Origin: an uncultured Bacteroidales bacterium
GTDB lineage: Bacteria; Bacteroidota; Bacteroidia; Bacteroidales; UBA932
DNA: 24,775 nucleotides
Assembly (NCBI GenBank): GCA_946545765.1
Contig: CAMNNS010000006.1
Location: 1-24,775, forward strand
Direction: 5' to 3'
Made by a program: the position numbers and the translations under genes. This document shows, piece after piece, positions 7,818-14,404 of this stretch (its first letter is position 1; the number at the start of each line of letters is the position of its first letter). Under the pieces are notes generated by a model. It did not search any database, was not told the origin of the DNA, and saw nothing but the letters and a program-made list of their open reading frames with translations.

Positions 7818-8381
7818 TTACTCGTTGGTTTCGGCACCCTCAGCAACTTCTTTAGTCTCCTCCTCTTTTACTTTTTTCTCTTTCTTTGGTGCTTTCTCTA
7901 CGACCTCTTTAACAACTTCGGTTACTTTTCCCTCTTCGTCAACAACCTCAACCTTTATCTTAGCCTCAACATTTCTGTATAGGTCTATAATAGCCTCATA
8001 AGTACCTATTTCTGTAACTTTGTCGGCATCTTTTAACTCTATTTTTCTCCTATCTATTTCAAAACCTTTATTAGCTAAAGCCTCAGCGATAAGGATGTTG
8101 TTTACAGAACCATATATCTTACCTGTTTGACTTACTTTGGTAGGGATAGTGATAGTTAATACATTTAATTTTTCTGCAAGAGCTTGAGCATCTGCAACAA
8201 GTTTTTGTTCTTTGTGAGTTCTTTGCTTCATATTCTCTGCAAGAACCTTTTTAGCACTCTCTGTTGCTAAAATAGCAAGCCCTTTTGGGAAAAGATAATT
8301 GTTAGCATAACCATTCTTTACATTAACAATATCATTTTTGTGTCCTAATTTGCGAACATCTTCTTTAAGTATTACTTCCAT
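7818..8381 (-). CDS. rplI: 50S ribosomal protein bL9
   Basis: 187 residues. The N-terminal bL9 signature is clear: MEVILKEDVRKLGHKND followed by VKNGYANNYLFPKGLA. bL9 binds 23S rRNA near the L1 stalk and protrudes from the ribosome. The usual length is about 147-150; here a C-terminal tail of about 40 residues, rich in Glu, Lys and Val and of low complexity, follows the normal end near VEVVDEEG. Last gene of the rpsF-rpsR-rplI operon, 12 bp after rpsR. The start is fixed by a strong Shine-Dalgarno site that begins within the rpsR stop codon. Confidence 0.96.
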   Translation of the reverse strand: MEVILKEDVRKLGHKNDIVNVKNGYANNYLFPKGLAILATESAKKVLAENMKQRTHKEQKLVADAQALAEKLNVLTITIPTKVSQTGKIYGSVNNILIAEALANKGFEIDRRKIELKDADKVTEIGTYEAIIDLYRNVEAKIKVEVVDEEGKVTEVVKEVVEKAPKKEKKVKEEETKEVAEGAETNE

Positions 8382-8388
8382 AATTTCT

Positions 8389-8396
8389 CCTCCTTA
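8389..8396 (-). promoter_or_regulatory. Strong Shine-Dalgarno site of rplI
   Basis: On the minus strand the rpsR stop TAA continues directly into GGAGG, giving TAAGGAGG, followed by a 7-nt spacer to the rplI ATG. AAGGAGG is complementary to the conserved CCUCCUU near the 3' end of 16S rRNA. This is an ideal site in a genome where most starts lack one. Confidence 0.85.
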
Positions 8397-8672
8397 TTTC
8401 AATAAATCTGTAACATATGGTAGTAAAGCAAGGTGGCGTGCTCTTTTAATGGCTTGAGCCACTTTCTTTTGGAATTTTAAAGAGGTACCTGTTAGTCTGC
8501 GGGGTAAAATCTTACCTTGCTCGTTTAGGAACTTCTTTAAGAATTCTGCATCTTTATAATCTATATACTTAATACCAGCCTTTTTGAAACGGCAGTATTT
8601 TTTCTTTTTTACCTCTACGGTAACTGGATTTAGATAACGGATATCTGCATTTTCTTCAATTCTTGTAGCCAT
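8394..8672 (-). CDS. rpsR: 30S ribosomal protein bS18
   Basis: 92 residues, normal for bS18. Recognisable from KKYCRFKKAGIKYIDYKD, the ILPRRLTGTSLKFQKKVAQAIKRARHLALLPY core and basic composition. bS18 pairs with bS6 on the 30S platform; in Bacteroidetes ribosomes bS21, bS18 and bS6 form the pocket holding the 16S rRNA 3' tail. It starts 15 bp after the rpsF stop and is preceded by a GGAGGAGG sequence, so its translation may respond to the state of the 30S platform (see findings). Confidence 0.97.
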   Translation of the reverse strand: MATRIEENADIRYLNPVTVEVKKKKYCRFKKAGIKYIDYKDAEFLKKFLNEQGKILPRRLTGTSLKFQKKVAQAIKRARHLALLPYVTDLLK

Positions 8673-8676
8673 ATAA

Positions 8677-8684
8677 CCTCCTCC
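8677..8684 (-). promoter_or_regulatory. Strong Shine-Dalgarno site of rpsR
   Basis: GGAGGAGG on the minus strand, ending 4 nt before the rpsR ATG; the first GGAGG is 7 nt from the ATG. AGGAGGT (8676-8682) is complementary to ACCUCCU of 16S rRNA. Confidence 0.8.
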
Positions 8685-8687
8685 AAA

Positions 8688-9029
8688 TTACTCGTTATTA
8701 TTTCTTTTGTTTCTTCTCTTTTCTGCGTATGCAATAGCATCTTTATCCATAGCAAAAGTGAGAAATCTAATAATTCTCTCGTCTCTTCTGTATTGAGTTT
8801 CGAGAGTCTCAATGAATGTAGGCTCTGCCTGGAATTCAATCAAATGATAGAATCCAGATGTCTTCTTTTGGATAGGGTAAGCTAATTTCTTTAGCCCCCA
8901 ATCTTCATCATTCACAACAGTACCATTATTCTCCTTGATAAGAGAAATGTACTTTGCCGCCGTTTCCTTCATCTGAGCCTCAGATAAAACGGGAGTTGCA
9001 ATGAAAACGGTTTCGTAATTCTTTAACAT
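8688..9029 (-). CDS. rpsF: 30S ribosomal protein bS6
   Basis: 113 residues from the ATG at 9029 (MLKNYETVFIATPVLS), the normal N-terminus of bS6. The open frame extends 23 codons further upstream, but that part is rich in Ile/Phe, does not look like bS6, and covers the promoter, so I reject the longer start. The family core LIKENNGTVVNDEDWGLKKLAYPIQKK and the YRRDERIIRFL segment near the end are present, with a basic tail (KRRNKRNN). bS6 heterodimerises with bS18. First gene of the operon; its own start lacks a strong Shine-Dalgarno site (only AAAGAG next to the ATG). Confidence 0.96.
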   Translation of the reverse strand: MLKNYETVFIATPVLSEAQMKETAAKYISLIKENNGTVVNDEDWGLKKLAYPIQKKTSGFYHLIEFQAEPTFIETLETQYRRDERIIRFLTFAMDKDAIAYAEKRRNKRNNNE

Positions 9030-9068
9030 CTCTTTAAATTTAAAAATTAAAATAACTTTAGTGGGGTG

Positions 9069-9099
9069 CAAAGATATAAAAATAAATTTAATAGGCAAA
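9069..9099 (-). promoter_or_regulatory. Promoter of the rpsF-rpsR-rplI operon
   Basis: On the minus strand TTTG (9096-9099), a 19-bp spacer, then TATCTTTG (9069-9076): an exact match to the Bacteroidetes sigma-ABfr consensus TTTG-N19-21-TAnnTTTG. The predicted leader of about 35-39 nt starts CACCCC and is AT-rich. It holds no hairpin like the S6:S18 leader known from other phyla. Confidence 0.85.
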
Positions 9100-9217
9100 T
9101 ATTTCTCTTGCAGATTCTACTACACTAAGTTCAATTAGTAAATGCAACTATATAAATTGTGGTCATTATTCTTATAACTATGCTCAAATGGTTTCTAAAG
9201 AAAATTTCTATCTGTTA

Positions 9218-9538
9218 TTATCTATTTTTATAGAACATTATTAGGGCCACCACCGACACTAACACTATTAAAATAATAGCAAGATATAAGGATTTAGAAA
9301 GATTTTTCCAAAAAAGATCCTGTAATTGTCTTTGTTTTAAATAGCAATAATCGTATGTTAGCCTAATAAGACCTAATGCCACTATCGCGATAATACTTGG
9401 TATAAAATCTATTATCCCAAAAGTACTTAGAAAGAGTGGAATAAAAATACTATAGCCTAAAATTGAACTGATTGTAAGAAACGTGCGGTGTTCTTTTTTA
9501 TCCAGTGGATATAAAGGACCAAAAATTGAGATTTGCAT
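9218..9538 (-). CDS. Small three-helix membrane protein, unknown function
   Basis: 106 residues with three predicted membrane helices (about 20-40, 41-61 and 83-102) and a basic segment between helices 2 and 3 (YLKQRQLQDLFWKN). I do not recognise a family. The frame is supported by a promoter-like pair just upstream (9564-9594). It lies upstream of rpsF on the same strand with a 188-bp gap that contains the rpsF promoter, so it is probably its own unit. It could be a small component of a membrane complex, but nothing in the neighbourhood points to one. Confidence 0.6.
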   Translation of the reverse strand: MQISIFGPLYPLDKKEHRTFLTISSILGYSIFIPLFLSTFGIIDFIPSIIAIVALGLIRLTYDYCYLKQRQLQDLFWKNLSKSLYLAIILIVLVSVVALIMFYKNR

Positions 9539-9563
9539 AATATGATTTTTAAAGTTTATTCTA

Positions 9564-9594
9564 CGAATATATTAAAAAGTTTTATAAAATCAAA
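9564..9594 (-). promoter_or_regulatory. Probable promoter of the small membrane protein
   Basis: Minus strand: TTTG (9591-9594), a 19-bp spacer, TATATTCG (9564-9571), one base off TAnnTTTG, 25 bp before the ATG. Confidence 0.6.
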
Positions 9595-9610
9595 TAGAGA
9601 CAATAAACAC

Positions 9611-9643
9611 AAGTGCCAGAATACTAAACGCATTCTGGCACTT
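9611..9643. terminator. Hairpin downstream of the outer-membrane protein gene
   Basis: Perfect 12-bp stem AAGTGCCAGAAT/ATTCTGGCACTT with a 9-nt loop, 31 bp after the outer-membrane protein stop on the minus strand. The T tract after it is weak (GTGTTT), so termination may be partial, or it may protect the mRNA 3' end. Confidence 0.7.
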
Positions 9644-9673
9644 CCTATATATCAGAAATAGAACAGCCCTAAA

Positions 9674-10228
9674 TTAGAAAATATAAGCTAATCCAACATT
9701 AATGCCATCTCTTTTCATCCTAAATTCATCTTCATCAGACATATTTATAAGCCCCCAATCGTATCCCGCTTTAATTTCAAATTTCTCAAATATGCGAACT
9801 CCTACATTAAGTCCTAATTGTAAATCAAATCTCTCTAAACCATCGTCACCAAAAGGATTGTATTTACCATCTAATCCAATTACAAGACTTGGACCAACGC
9901 CAGCAATAATTGTGGCTACATTAGATACCTCAATGTTATAGTTTAAATGAAGAGGAGCTTTTAGAAAATAGATGTTGTAGTCATCTGAAATATCAAAATT
10001 TACCCAATCAAAATTAAGACCGGGCTCAAAGGTAAGGTTTTTGGCAGCTGGGATCTCGTAAGAAAACCCAGCAAAGAAACCATGCCCAGTTGAATTATCT
10101 GAACCCGGAATCATCTGCGTACTAACTGTTAGATTATTGTAAAGGTACCCTGCTTTGAACTTCATTTGAGCAGTGGCAGAGTAGCTTAACAATAACCCTA
10201 AAATAAGTAGAAAAAAAGATTTTCTCAT
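9674..10228 (-). CDS. Outer-membrane beta-barrel protein (porin-like)
   Basis: 184 residues with a signal peptide (MRKSFFLLILGLLLSYSATA, cleavage probably before Gln21) and alternating polar/hydrophobic strands suited to a small eight-strand barrel. The last residue is Phe (AYIF), as expected for barrel insertion by BamA. Aromatic girdle segments such as FFAGFSYEIPAAKNLTFEPGLNFDW and a closing GINVGLAYIF are typical of the OMP_b-brl family found across Bacteroidetes. No specific function can be assigned. It is the third gene of an operon behind two PepSY-like genes (25-bp gap), so it may act in the same envelope process. Confidence 0.85.
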   Translation of the reverse strand: MRKSFFLLILGLLLSYSATAQMKFKAGYLYNNLTVSTQMIPGSDNSTGHGFFAGFSYEIPAAKNLTFEPGLNFDWVNFDISDDYNIYFLKAPLHLNYNIEVSNVATIIAGVGPSLVIGLDGKYNPFGDDGLERFDLQLGLNVGVRIFEKFEIKAGYDWGLINMSDEDEFRMKRDGINVGLAYIF

Positions 10229-10253
10229 GATCTGTGTGATTTTAAAATAATGT

Positions 10254-11123
10254 TTAAGGCTTAACTAAATTACCCTTTTCGTCAATGAATAGGGTTGTCT
10301 CCATTTCACCTAACTCTAACTCTATCTCAAAGTATTCGGCAGTTGGTGTTTTAATAAATTTGGCATCATCTATACGCCAGCCGGCATAGTTAGCAGAGAT
10401 GTAGTTCTTAATATTATCAGGTAATGATGAACGCCTTAAATTAATCTCCATAGTTGTTTTCAACCATGTACCATCTTCTTTAAATAATGATTCATATTTA
10501 GTGTTATCCATTACAAATTCCGCCTCGTATATTTGATGCTCCTTTTCCCACTCAACTCTTACAGCTGTTGGATAAAGAGTGTTAAAGGTCTCTTTAACTG
10601 CCTGAGGTACAGCTGAAGCATTAATATCATCGTCGTCATCATCATCTATGTCTATAAAAGAGTTTATAAGTGTACCATCCTCTTTTATAATAATAGTTAC
10701 ATCGTATTCTCCCAATTTCTTCAACTCTATCTCATAGAATATTTCCGAAGGTGTACGAATTAAATCTACATCATCTATTATCCATTCAGGGTAGTTTGTA
10801 TTAATATACTCTGTAATGGCAGCTGGTAAGCGATTAGTTTCTTTCTTTAATTTTACATCTGTTCTAATCCAATTCCAAGAACCTGAATTTTGGAACCATG
10901 CACTATGAGAAGTATTCTCCAATAAAAAGTTGGCTTTTAGAACATTAGACATTTGTTCCCAGCTTACATCTTGGGCATTTGGGAAACGGTTTGTAAAATC
11001 TGCGATAACCTCTTCAGGAACTACTACAGGTTCTACTGGATTAGGCGTGTTGTTTTTTGAACAACTTAATAAGCTAATGCTAAGAGCAGTTAGCATCATA
11101 GTAACAATCATTCTTGTTCTCAT
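10254..11123 (-). CDS. PepSY-like lipoprotein with two tandem domains
   Basis: 289 residues. The lipobox SLLSC places the lipidated Cys at residue 21, so it should be anchored to a membrane facing the periplasm or the surface. Two homologous domains follow (about 37-155 and 173-288). Each has an FPNAxxVxWE/YPTAxxVEWE start, then EYxNTNYPEWxIDD/NYISANYAGWRIDD and a YEIEL/FEIEL strand, the pattern of the Bacteroidetes PepSY-like (DUF2874, beta-lactamase-inhibitor-like) family. The domains are joined by seven consecutive Asp (160-166), a possible calcium-binding linker. The ATG is preceded by AAAGGAG at a 6-nt spacing, unusual for this genome. It lies 32 bp after another PepSY-like gene and 25 bp before the barrel protein. 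Exact function unknown. Confidence 0.85.
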   Translation of the reverse strand: MRTRMIVTMMLTALSISLLSCSKNNTPNPVEPVVVPEEVIADFTNRFPNAQDVSWEQMSNVLKANFLLENTSHSAWFQNSGSWNWIRTDVKLKKETNRLPAAITEYINTNYPEWIIDDVDLIRTPSEIFYEIELKKLGEYDVTIIIKEDGTLINSFIDIDDDDDDDINASAVPQAVKETFNTLYPTAVRVEWEKEHQIYEAEFVMDNTKYESLFKEDGTWLKTTMEINLRRSSLPDNIKNYISANYAGWRIDDAKFIKTPTAEYFEIELELGEMETTLFIDEKGNLVKP

Positions 11124-11129
11124 AATATT

Positions 11130-11136
11130 CTCCTTT
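11130..11136 (-). promoter_or_regulatory. Shine-Dalgarno site of the PepSY-like lipoprotein
   Basis: AAAGGAG on the minus strand, 6 nt before the ATG at 11123; fully complementary to CUCCUUU of the usual Bacteroidetes 16S rRNA 3' end. Confidence 0.6.
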
Positions 11137-11155
11137 GTTTTGTTAGTATTTAGTA

Positions 11156-11599
11156 TTAAAAATCTATATCTATAATTTCAAAGCGTTTGCTGAATTCTAC
11201 CTCTACTCTATTGGATAAATTAATCTCATAGTAGTTATTTTTTCTATCAATCTCAATAACATACTCATCGGGATAATTATTCTTGACATATTTTAGGATT
11301 TCTGGAGGGATAATTTCAATTGGAACTTTTGTGTATTTACAGCTAATTTCTGTCCAATTACCATTTTTGCCAAACTCTAATTTATCTCCATTAGTAAAGA
11401 TTACATCGTAACTGCACCCGATAAACTCTATCTCTTTTTTTGCAATGGCAATCTTACTGTTGGGAAAATGTGTCTTTATAAATTGTTGTGCCTTACTTGG
11501 AAGTTGCTCAAACCTAATGGGTTTGTCATAACCTGCATGTATAACAGCAGAAGACAATAACATTATTGCGATAGCTAAAAATAAAATCTTTGTTTTCAT
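11156..11599 (-). CDS. Secreted single-domain PepSY-like protein
   Basis: 147 residues from the ATG at 11599, where MKTKILFLAIAIMLLSSAVIHA forms a proper signal peptide. The open frame runs 35 codons further upstream, but that would bury the signal sequence, so the shorter start is preferred. The mature part has FEQLPSKAQQFIKTHFP, GDKLEFGKNGNWTEI and LKYVKNNYPDEYVIEIDRKNNYYEINL, the pattern of the PepSY-like/DUF2874 family also found in the next gene. Two cysteines (62 and 87) could form a disulfide in the periplasm. First gene of the three-gene operon; an ATAATCTTTG sequence upstream may be part of its -7 element. The binding partner is unknown. Confidence 0.8.
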   Translation of the reverse strand: MKTKILFLAIAIMLLSSAVIHAGYDKPIRFEQLPSKAQQFIKTHFPNSKIAIAKKEIEFIGCSYDVIFTNGDKLEFGKNGNWTEISCKYTKVPIEIIPPEILKYVKNNYPDEYVIEIDRKNNYYEINLSNRVEVEFSKRFEIIDIDF

Positions 11600-11788
11600 T
11601 TTCTTAATACTTTTAAATAGTAATGCGAAACAAAGATTATTATAGATTCTGAAAAAAATCTGAAATATTATTTTTTGAATTTCATGATAGTTTTGTGCCG
11701 TCACATCAAGTACTTTTTCATCATTAACAAACGGGCATTACTCTCAGTAAAAATTAATCATAAATATCAAAAATAATGTGAATTATTA

Positions 11789-11796
11789 TATATTTG
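11789..11796 (+). promoter_or_regulatory. -7 promoter box of the small lipoprotein gene
   Basis: TATATTTG, a match to TAnnTTTG, 28 bp before the ATG at 11825; no clear -33 box. Confidence 0.5.
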
Positions 11797-11824
11797 CGAA
11801 AAATATTATTAACAATTTATAATT

Positions 11825-12229
11825 ATGAAAAGAATTTTAACAGTTACATTAGCATTAGTACTTGCTACATTTGTTTTCTCTTCTTGTAGTAAAGACAAAA
11901 AAGAAAAAGAATCAAATACTTTAGAAGGAACAACTTGGGTATCAAGTTTTACTGGTCCTGACTTTCCAGGAGAGGCAGCATTAATTTTTGCAACTTCTGG
12001 AAATGGATTTGAATTATTAGTTCGTAATCTGAAAGTCGATCAAATTGTGACTCTTAAGGGTGAATACACTTTTAATACTCCTAAAATATCATTTGACGTA
12101 TATGAGATCAATAAACCAAAAGGTCCTGTTTCTCCTAAATTTTCATTCTTAGGGTCTGTTGTTGGAGAGACTTTAGAGGTAGATTTGAGTAACGTAGTAG
12201 GTGCGACTCTGACTTTTAACAAAAAATAA
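11825..12229 (+). CDS. Small lipoprotein, unknown function
   Basis: 134 residues. The signal peptide ends in the lipobox FSSC (Cys21), followed by a short Lys/Glu linker and a domain of about 100 residues that begins LEGTTWVSSF and alternates short beta strands with a VTLKGEYTF segment. The LEGTTW start recalls lipocalin-like or META-type small beta-barrel lipoproteins of Bacteroidetes, but I cannot name the family with confidence. It stands alone between the divergent PepSY operon and the convergent histidine kinase, shares a bidirectional terminator with the latter, and could be a target of this regulator. Confidence 0.75.
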   Translation: MKRILTVTLALVLATFVFSSCSKDKKEKESNTLEGTTWVSSFTGPDFPGEAALIFATSGNGFELLVRNLKVDQIVTLKGEYTFNTPKISFDVYEINKPKGPVSPKFSFLGSVVGETLEVDLSNVVGATLTFNKK

Positions 12230-12247
12230 ATTGACATTTTTGTGAAT

Positions 12248-12283
12248 AAAAAACTCCAAGAATCTTAACTCTTGGAGTTTTTT
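12248..12283. terminator. Bidirectional terminator between lipoprotein and histidine kinase
   Basis: Perfect 14-bp stem AAAAAACTCCAAGA/TCTTGGAGTTTTTT with an 8-nt loop (12262-12269). The kinase stop codon (12265-12267) lies in the loop, so the final kinase codons form one arm. Confidence 0.9.
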
Positions 12284-13545
12284 ATTGTAAAAGAGTGTTT
12301 ACCATTATGGTATTTGTAGCTAATATCCAAGTTATAGTTTTTGCAAATAGATTTTACAACAGGTAGCCCTAATCCGATAGATTGGTTACTTGTGTTATCG
12401 TGATAAAAATATTTAAAAATCAATTCTTTATCAAGTGGTTTAGCATCTCCAGTATTTTCAAATGTTATAAAATCGTTATCTGAAATTATATTTATCTCTC
12501 CCCCATTTATATTATGGACATAAGCATTCTTTAGCATATTTGATATTAAATTTTCTGACAAAGAAGGATTCATATCAACGATAAAAGAACCTTTGTATGA
12601 TGTTGTAACTGAGATTTCTTTAGAGGAATAAACCATTTGATAATCTGGCAGAATACGCTCAATGACTTTATTTAGACTAATCTTAGAGGAGTCTGTAAAC
12701 TGTTTGTTATCTAATTTAGTTAGAAGGAGTAGCGAACGGTTCATTTTAGAGAGTCGCTCTATGGTTTGCCTTGTCTTAATAATTTGTTCTAATTGTGACT
12801 CTGTTAGATTTGGGTCGTTTAAGAGAATCTCTAATCTGCTATTACACACAGTTAAAGGAGTTTGCATTTCATGAGAAGCATTCCCGATAAATAATTTCTG
12901 TTGTTTGTATGCCTCCTCTGTTCTGTTCAGGCTCTCTTGAACTACATTATTGAGAGTTTGAAATTCGTATATCTTTGTATTATTATTCAATGGTGGAGTG
13001 TTTTCTCCTACTCTATAGTTGTTTAGCCATTCTAAAAGTTTTTTAAGAGGTTTGGTGGATCTATGTATTGTCCATAAATTCATAAGTAATATAGATATAA
13101 ATAAGACAATAAATAGAAAGACTATCCAAAAAAATATGGCCTCTTTTAAATCAGTTTTGTCTATATGTGGAGTTGATACCTCTAATTCAAAGTAATTCCC
13201 CTCATCGTTATTAAAGATGTAAGTTAGAACTCTTGCTGGCTCAAATTCATTCTTCTCATCTATATATACTTCTCTGTCTTCGTATTTTATATGTTCTTTA
13301 CTATGTGCGTATTCCTCTGATACTTCCTTTATAAAGAATTGGTTATTAGACCCAATTGAAGAACTTGGAAGGGGAATATTGCTTACGGTACGCCTAACTA
13401 TAGTTTCGGCATAATCTTCTAATGCATCATCTACCTCATCGTTAACTTCATTTATAATGGTATGGTAGAAGAATATAGACCAAAATGTAAGTATGATAAT
13501 TGCGAGCAGAGATATTCTTAATGTTACTACTTTAAAGAGTTTCAT
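12265..13545 (-). CDS. Sensor histidine kinase
   Basis: 426 residues. Two membrane helices (about 10-28 and 138-160) enclose a periplasmic domain of about 110 residues with no family I recognise. A HAMP-like or linker segment leads to the dimerisation domain, with the phospho-accepting His225 in GNASHEMQTPLTV. The ATP domain has the N box ENLISNMLKNAYVHN (Asn336/Asn340), a degenerate G1 box (ENTGDAKP rather than DNGxG), FKYFY as F box, and the G2 box SIGLGLPVVKSI (389-400). Its ATG overlaps the response regulator stop by 4 nt, so the two are translationally coupled. The signal is unknown; the surrounding PepSY-like and outer-membrane genes suggest envelope state, metal or peptide stress. Confidence 0.93.
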   Translation of the reverse strand: MKLFKVVTLRISLLAIIILTFWSIFFYHTIINEVNDEVDDALEDYAETIVRRTVSNIPLPSSSIGSNNQFFIKEVSEEYAHSKEHIKYEDREVYIDEKNEFEPARVLTYIFNNDEGNYFELEVSTPHIDKTDLKEAIFFWIVFLFIVLFISILLMNLWTIHRSTKPLKKLLEWLNNYRVGENTPPLNNNTKIYEFQTLNNVVQESLNRTEEAYKQQKLFIGNASHEMQTPLTVCNSRLEILLNDPNLTESQLEQIIKTRQTIERLSKMNRSLLLLTKLDNKQFTDSSKISLNKVIERILPDYQMVYSSKEISVTTSYKGSFIVDMNPSLSENLISNMLKNAYVHNINGGEINIISDNDFITFENTGDAKPLDKELIFKYFYHDNTSNQSIGLGLPVVKSICKNYNLDISYKYHNGKHSFTIKNSKS

Positions 13546-14219
13546 AAAGTTATTAGTTTATAACCAAAACCATATATTGTCTTTATCTCGATTTGTGCTC
13601 CAGAATCTTTTAATTTTTTTCTTAAATTTTTTATCTGAGCATAGATAAAATCAAACTTATCAGACTGATCTATAAAATCTCCCCATACAGCCTCTGCGAG
13701 TGTTTGTTTTTCTACAAGATGGTTTTGTCTGTTTATTAGGAATAGTAAAATATCGTATTCTTTACGACTTAAATCTAACAAATTATTATCTACATATATA
13801 GATAATTTGTCTGTATCTACAACAATGTTTGATATGCGTATTTGATTACCTGTTTGGTGATTAGCTCTTCTTAATAAACTTTTTATCCTTGCGTGCAATT
13901 CGGATAAATGAAATGGTTTTGGTAAATAATCATCTGCCCCAAGTTGAAGTCCTGTTACCTTATCTTCTACAGAATCTTTTGCAGAGAGAATAATAACATT
14001 CATATCTATCCCTTTATTGATTGCCTCTTTAAGTAAATCCAACCCATTCCCATCGGGAAGCATAATATCTAACAAAATGCAATCGTAGTTATATACAAAA
14101 ACTTTATCGTATGCAGAAGAATAATTGTAAGCAGTCTCAACGATATAATGTTCAGATTTTAAGAATTGTACGATTAAATCGCTGAGCTCTTTATTATCTT
14201 CTATTACCAATATTTTCAT
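13542..14219 (-). CDS. OmpR-family response regulator
   Basis: 225 residues. The receiver domain (1-118) has the acidic pair Glu7/Asp8, the phosphorylation site Asp51 in CILLDIMLPDGNG, Ser79 in the Thr/Ser place, and Lys101 in LPKPF. The C-terminal winged-helix DNA-binding domain (about 128-225) carries LSRKEYDILLFL and ends in TIYGFGYKL, as in OmpR/PhoB. It precedes and overlaps the kinase gene by 4 nt. The 185-bp gap to the divergent M16 peptidase gene would hold promoters of both and contains a GCAAAA-TAT-TTTTGC palindrome that could be an operator. Targets are not proven. Confidence 0.95.
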   Translation of the reverse strand: MKILVIEDNKELSDLIVQFLKSEHYIVETAYNYSSAYDKVFVYNYDCILLDIMLPDGNGLDLLKEAINKGIDMNVIILSAKDSVEDKVTGLQLGADDYLPKPFHLSELHARIKSLLRRANHQTGNQIRISNIVVDTDKLSIYVDNNLLDLSRKEYDILLFLINRQNHLVEKQTLAEAVWGDFIDQSDKFDFIYAQIKNLRKKLKDSGAQIEIKTIYGFGYKLITL

Positions 14220-14287
14220 CTTGAATAAAGATATTTTTTTGTTTGTGCTATAGTGTTATAAAATAAGTAGTAGTTTTGTACAGATGG

Positions 14288-14302
14288 GCAAAATATTTTT
14301 GC
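14288..14302. promoter_or_regulatory. Possible operator palindrome in the divergent regulator/peptidase gap
   Basis: GCAAAA-TAT-TTTTGC, 6-bp perfect arms around a 3-bp centre, between the response regulator and M16 peptidase starts. A candidate only; AT-rich palindromes are common by chance here. Confidence 0.25.
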
Positions 14303-14362
14303 AAATATATTAAGATTCTTTAAGAACTTTTTTTTTGTAACTGAAAATTGCTTATTTTTTAG

Positions 14363-14370
14363 TATATTTG
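14363..14370 (+). promoter_or_regulatory. -7 promoter box of the M16 peptidase gene
   Basis: TATATTTG matching TAnnTTTG, 34 bp before the ATG at 14405; no clear TTTG at standard -33 spacing. Confidence 0.5.
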
Positions 14371-14404
14371 AAATCACGAAAGGAAATCATTATTTTAAAA
14401 TATT

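Noticed and set aside
7801..8001. Open frame of Ser/Thr/Phe-rich protein on the plus strand
   Set aside because: It is the reverse complement of the low-complexity rplI tail, with no start signal of its own.
9030..9068. S6:S18-binding leader RNA of rpsF
   Set aside because: The leader is about 39 nt, AT-rich and has no stem with the CCG bulge expected of that motif.
9030..9098. N-terminal extension of bS6 to 9098
   Set aside because: It does not resemble bS6 and would cover the promoter -7 box; the start MLKNYETVF at 9029 is the family start.
9611..9643. Perfect 12-bp inverted repeat as a possible integron attC or phage attachment site
   Set aside because: It lacks the attC consensus and no integrase or cassette is near; position after a gene fits a terminator or mRNA-end hairpin.
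11600..11704. N-terminal extension of the single-domain PepSY protein
   Set aside because: The signal peptide begins at 11599; an extra 35 residues in front would block export.
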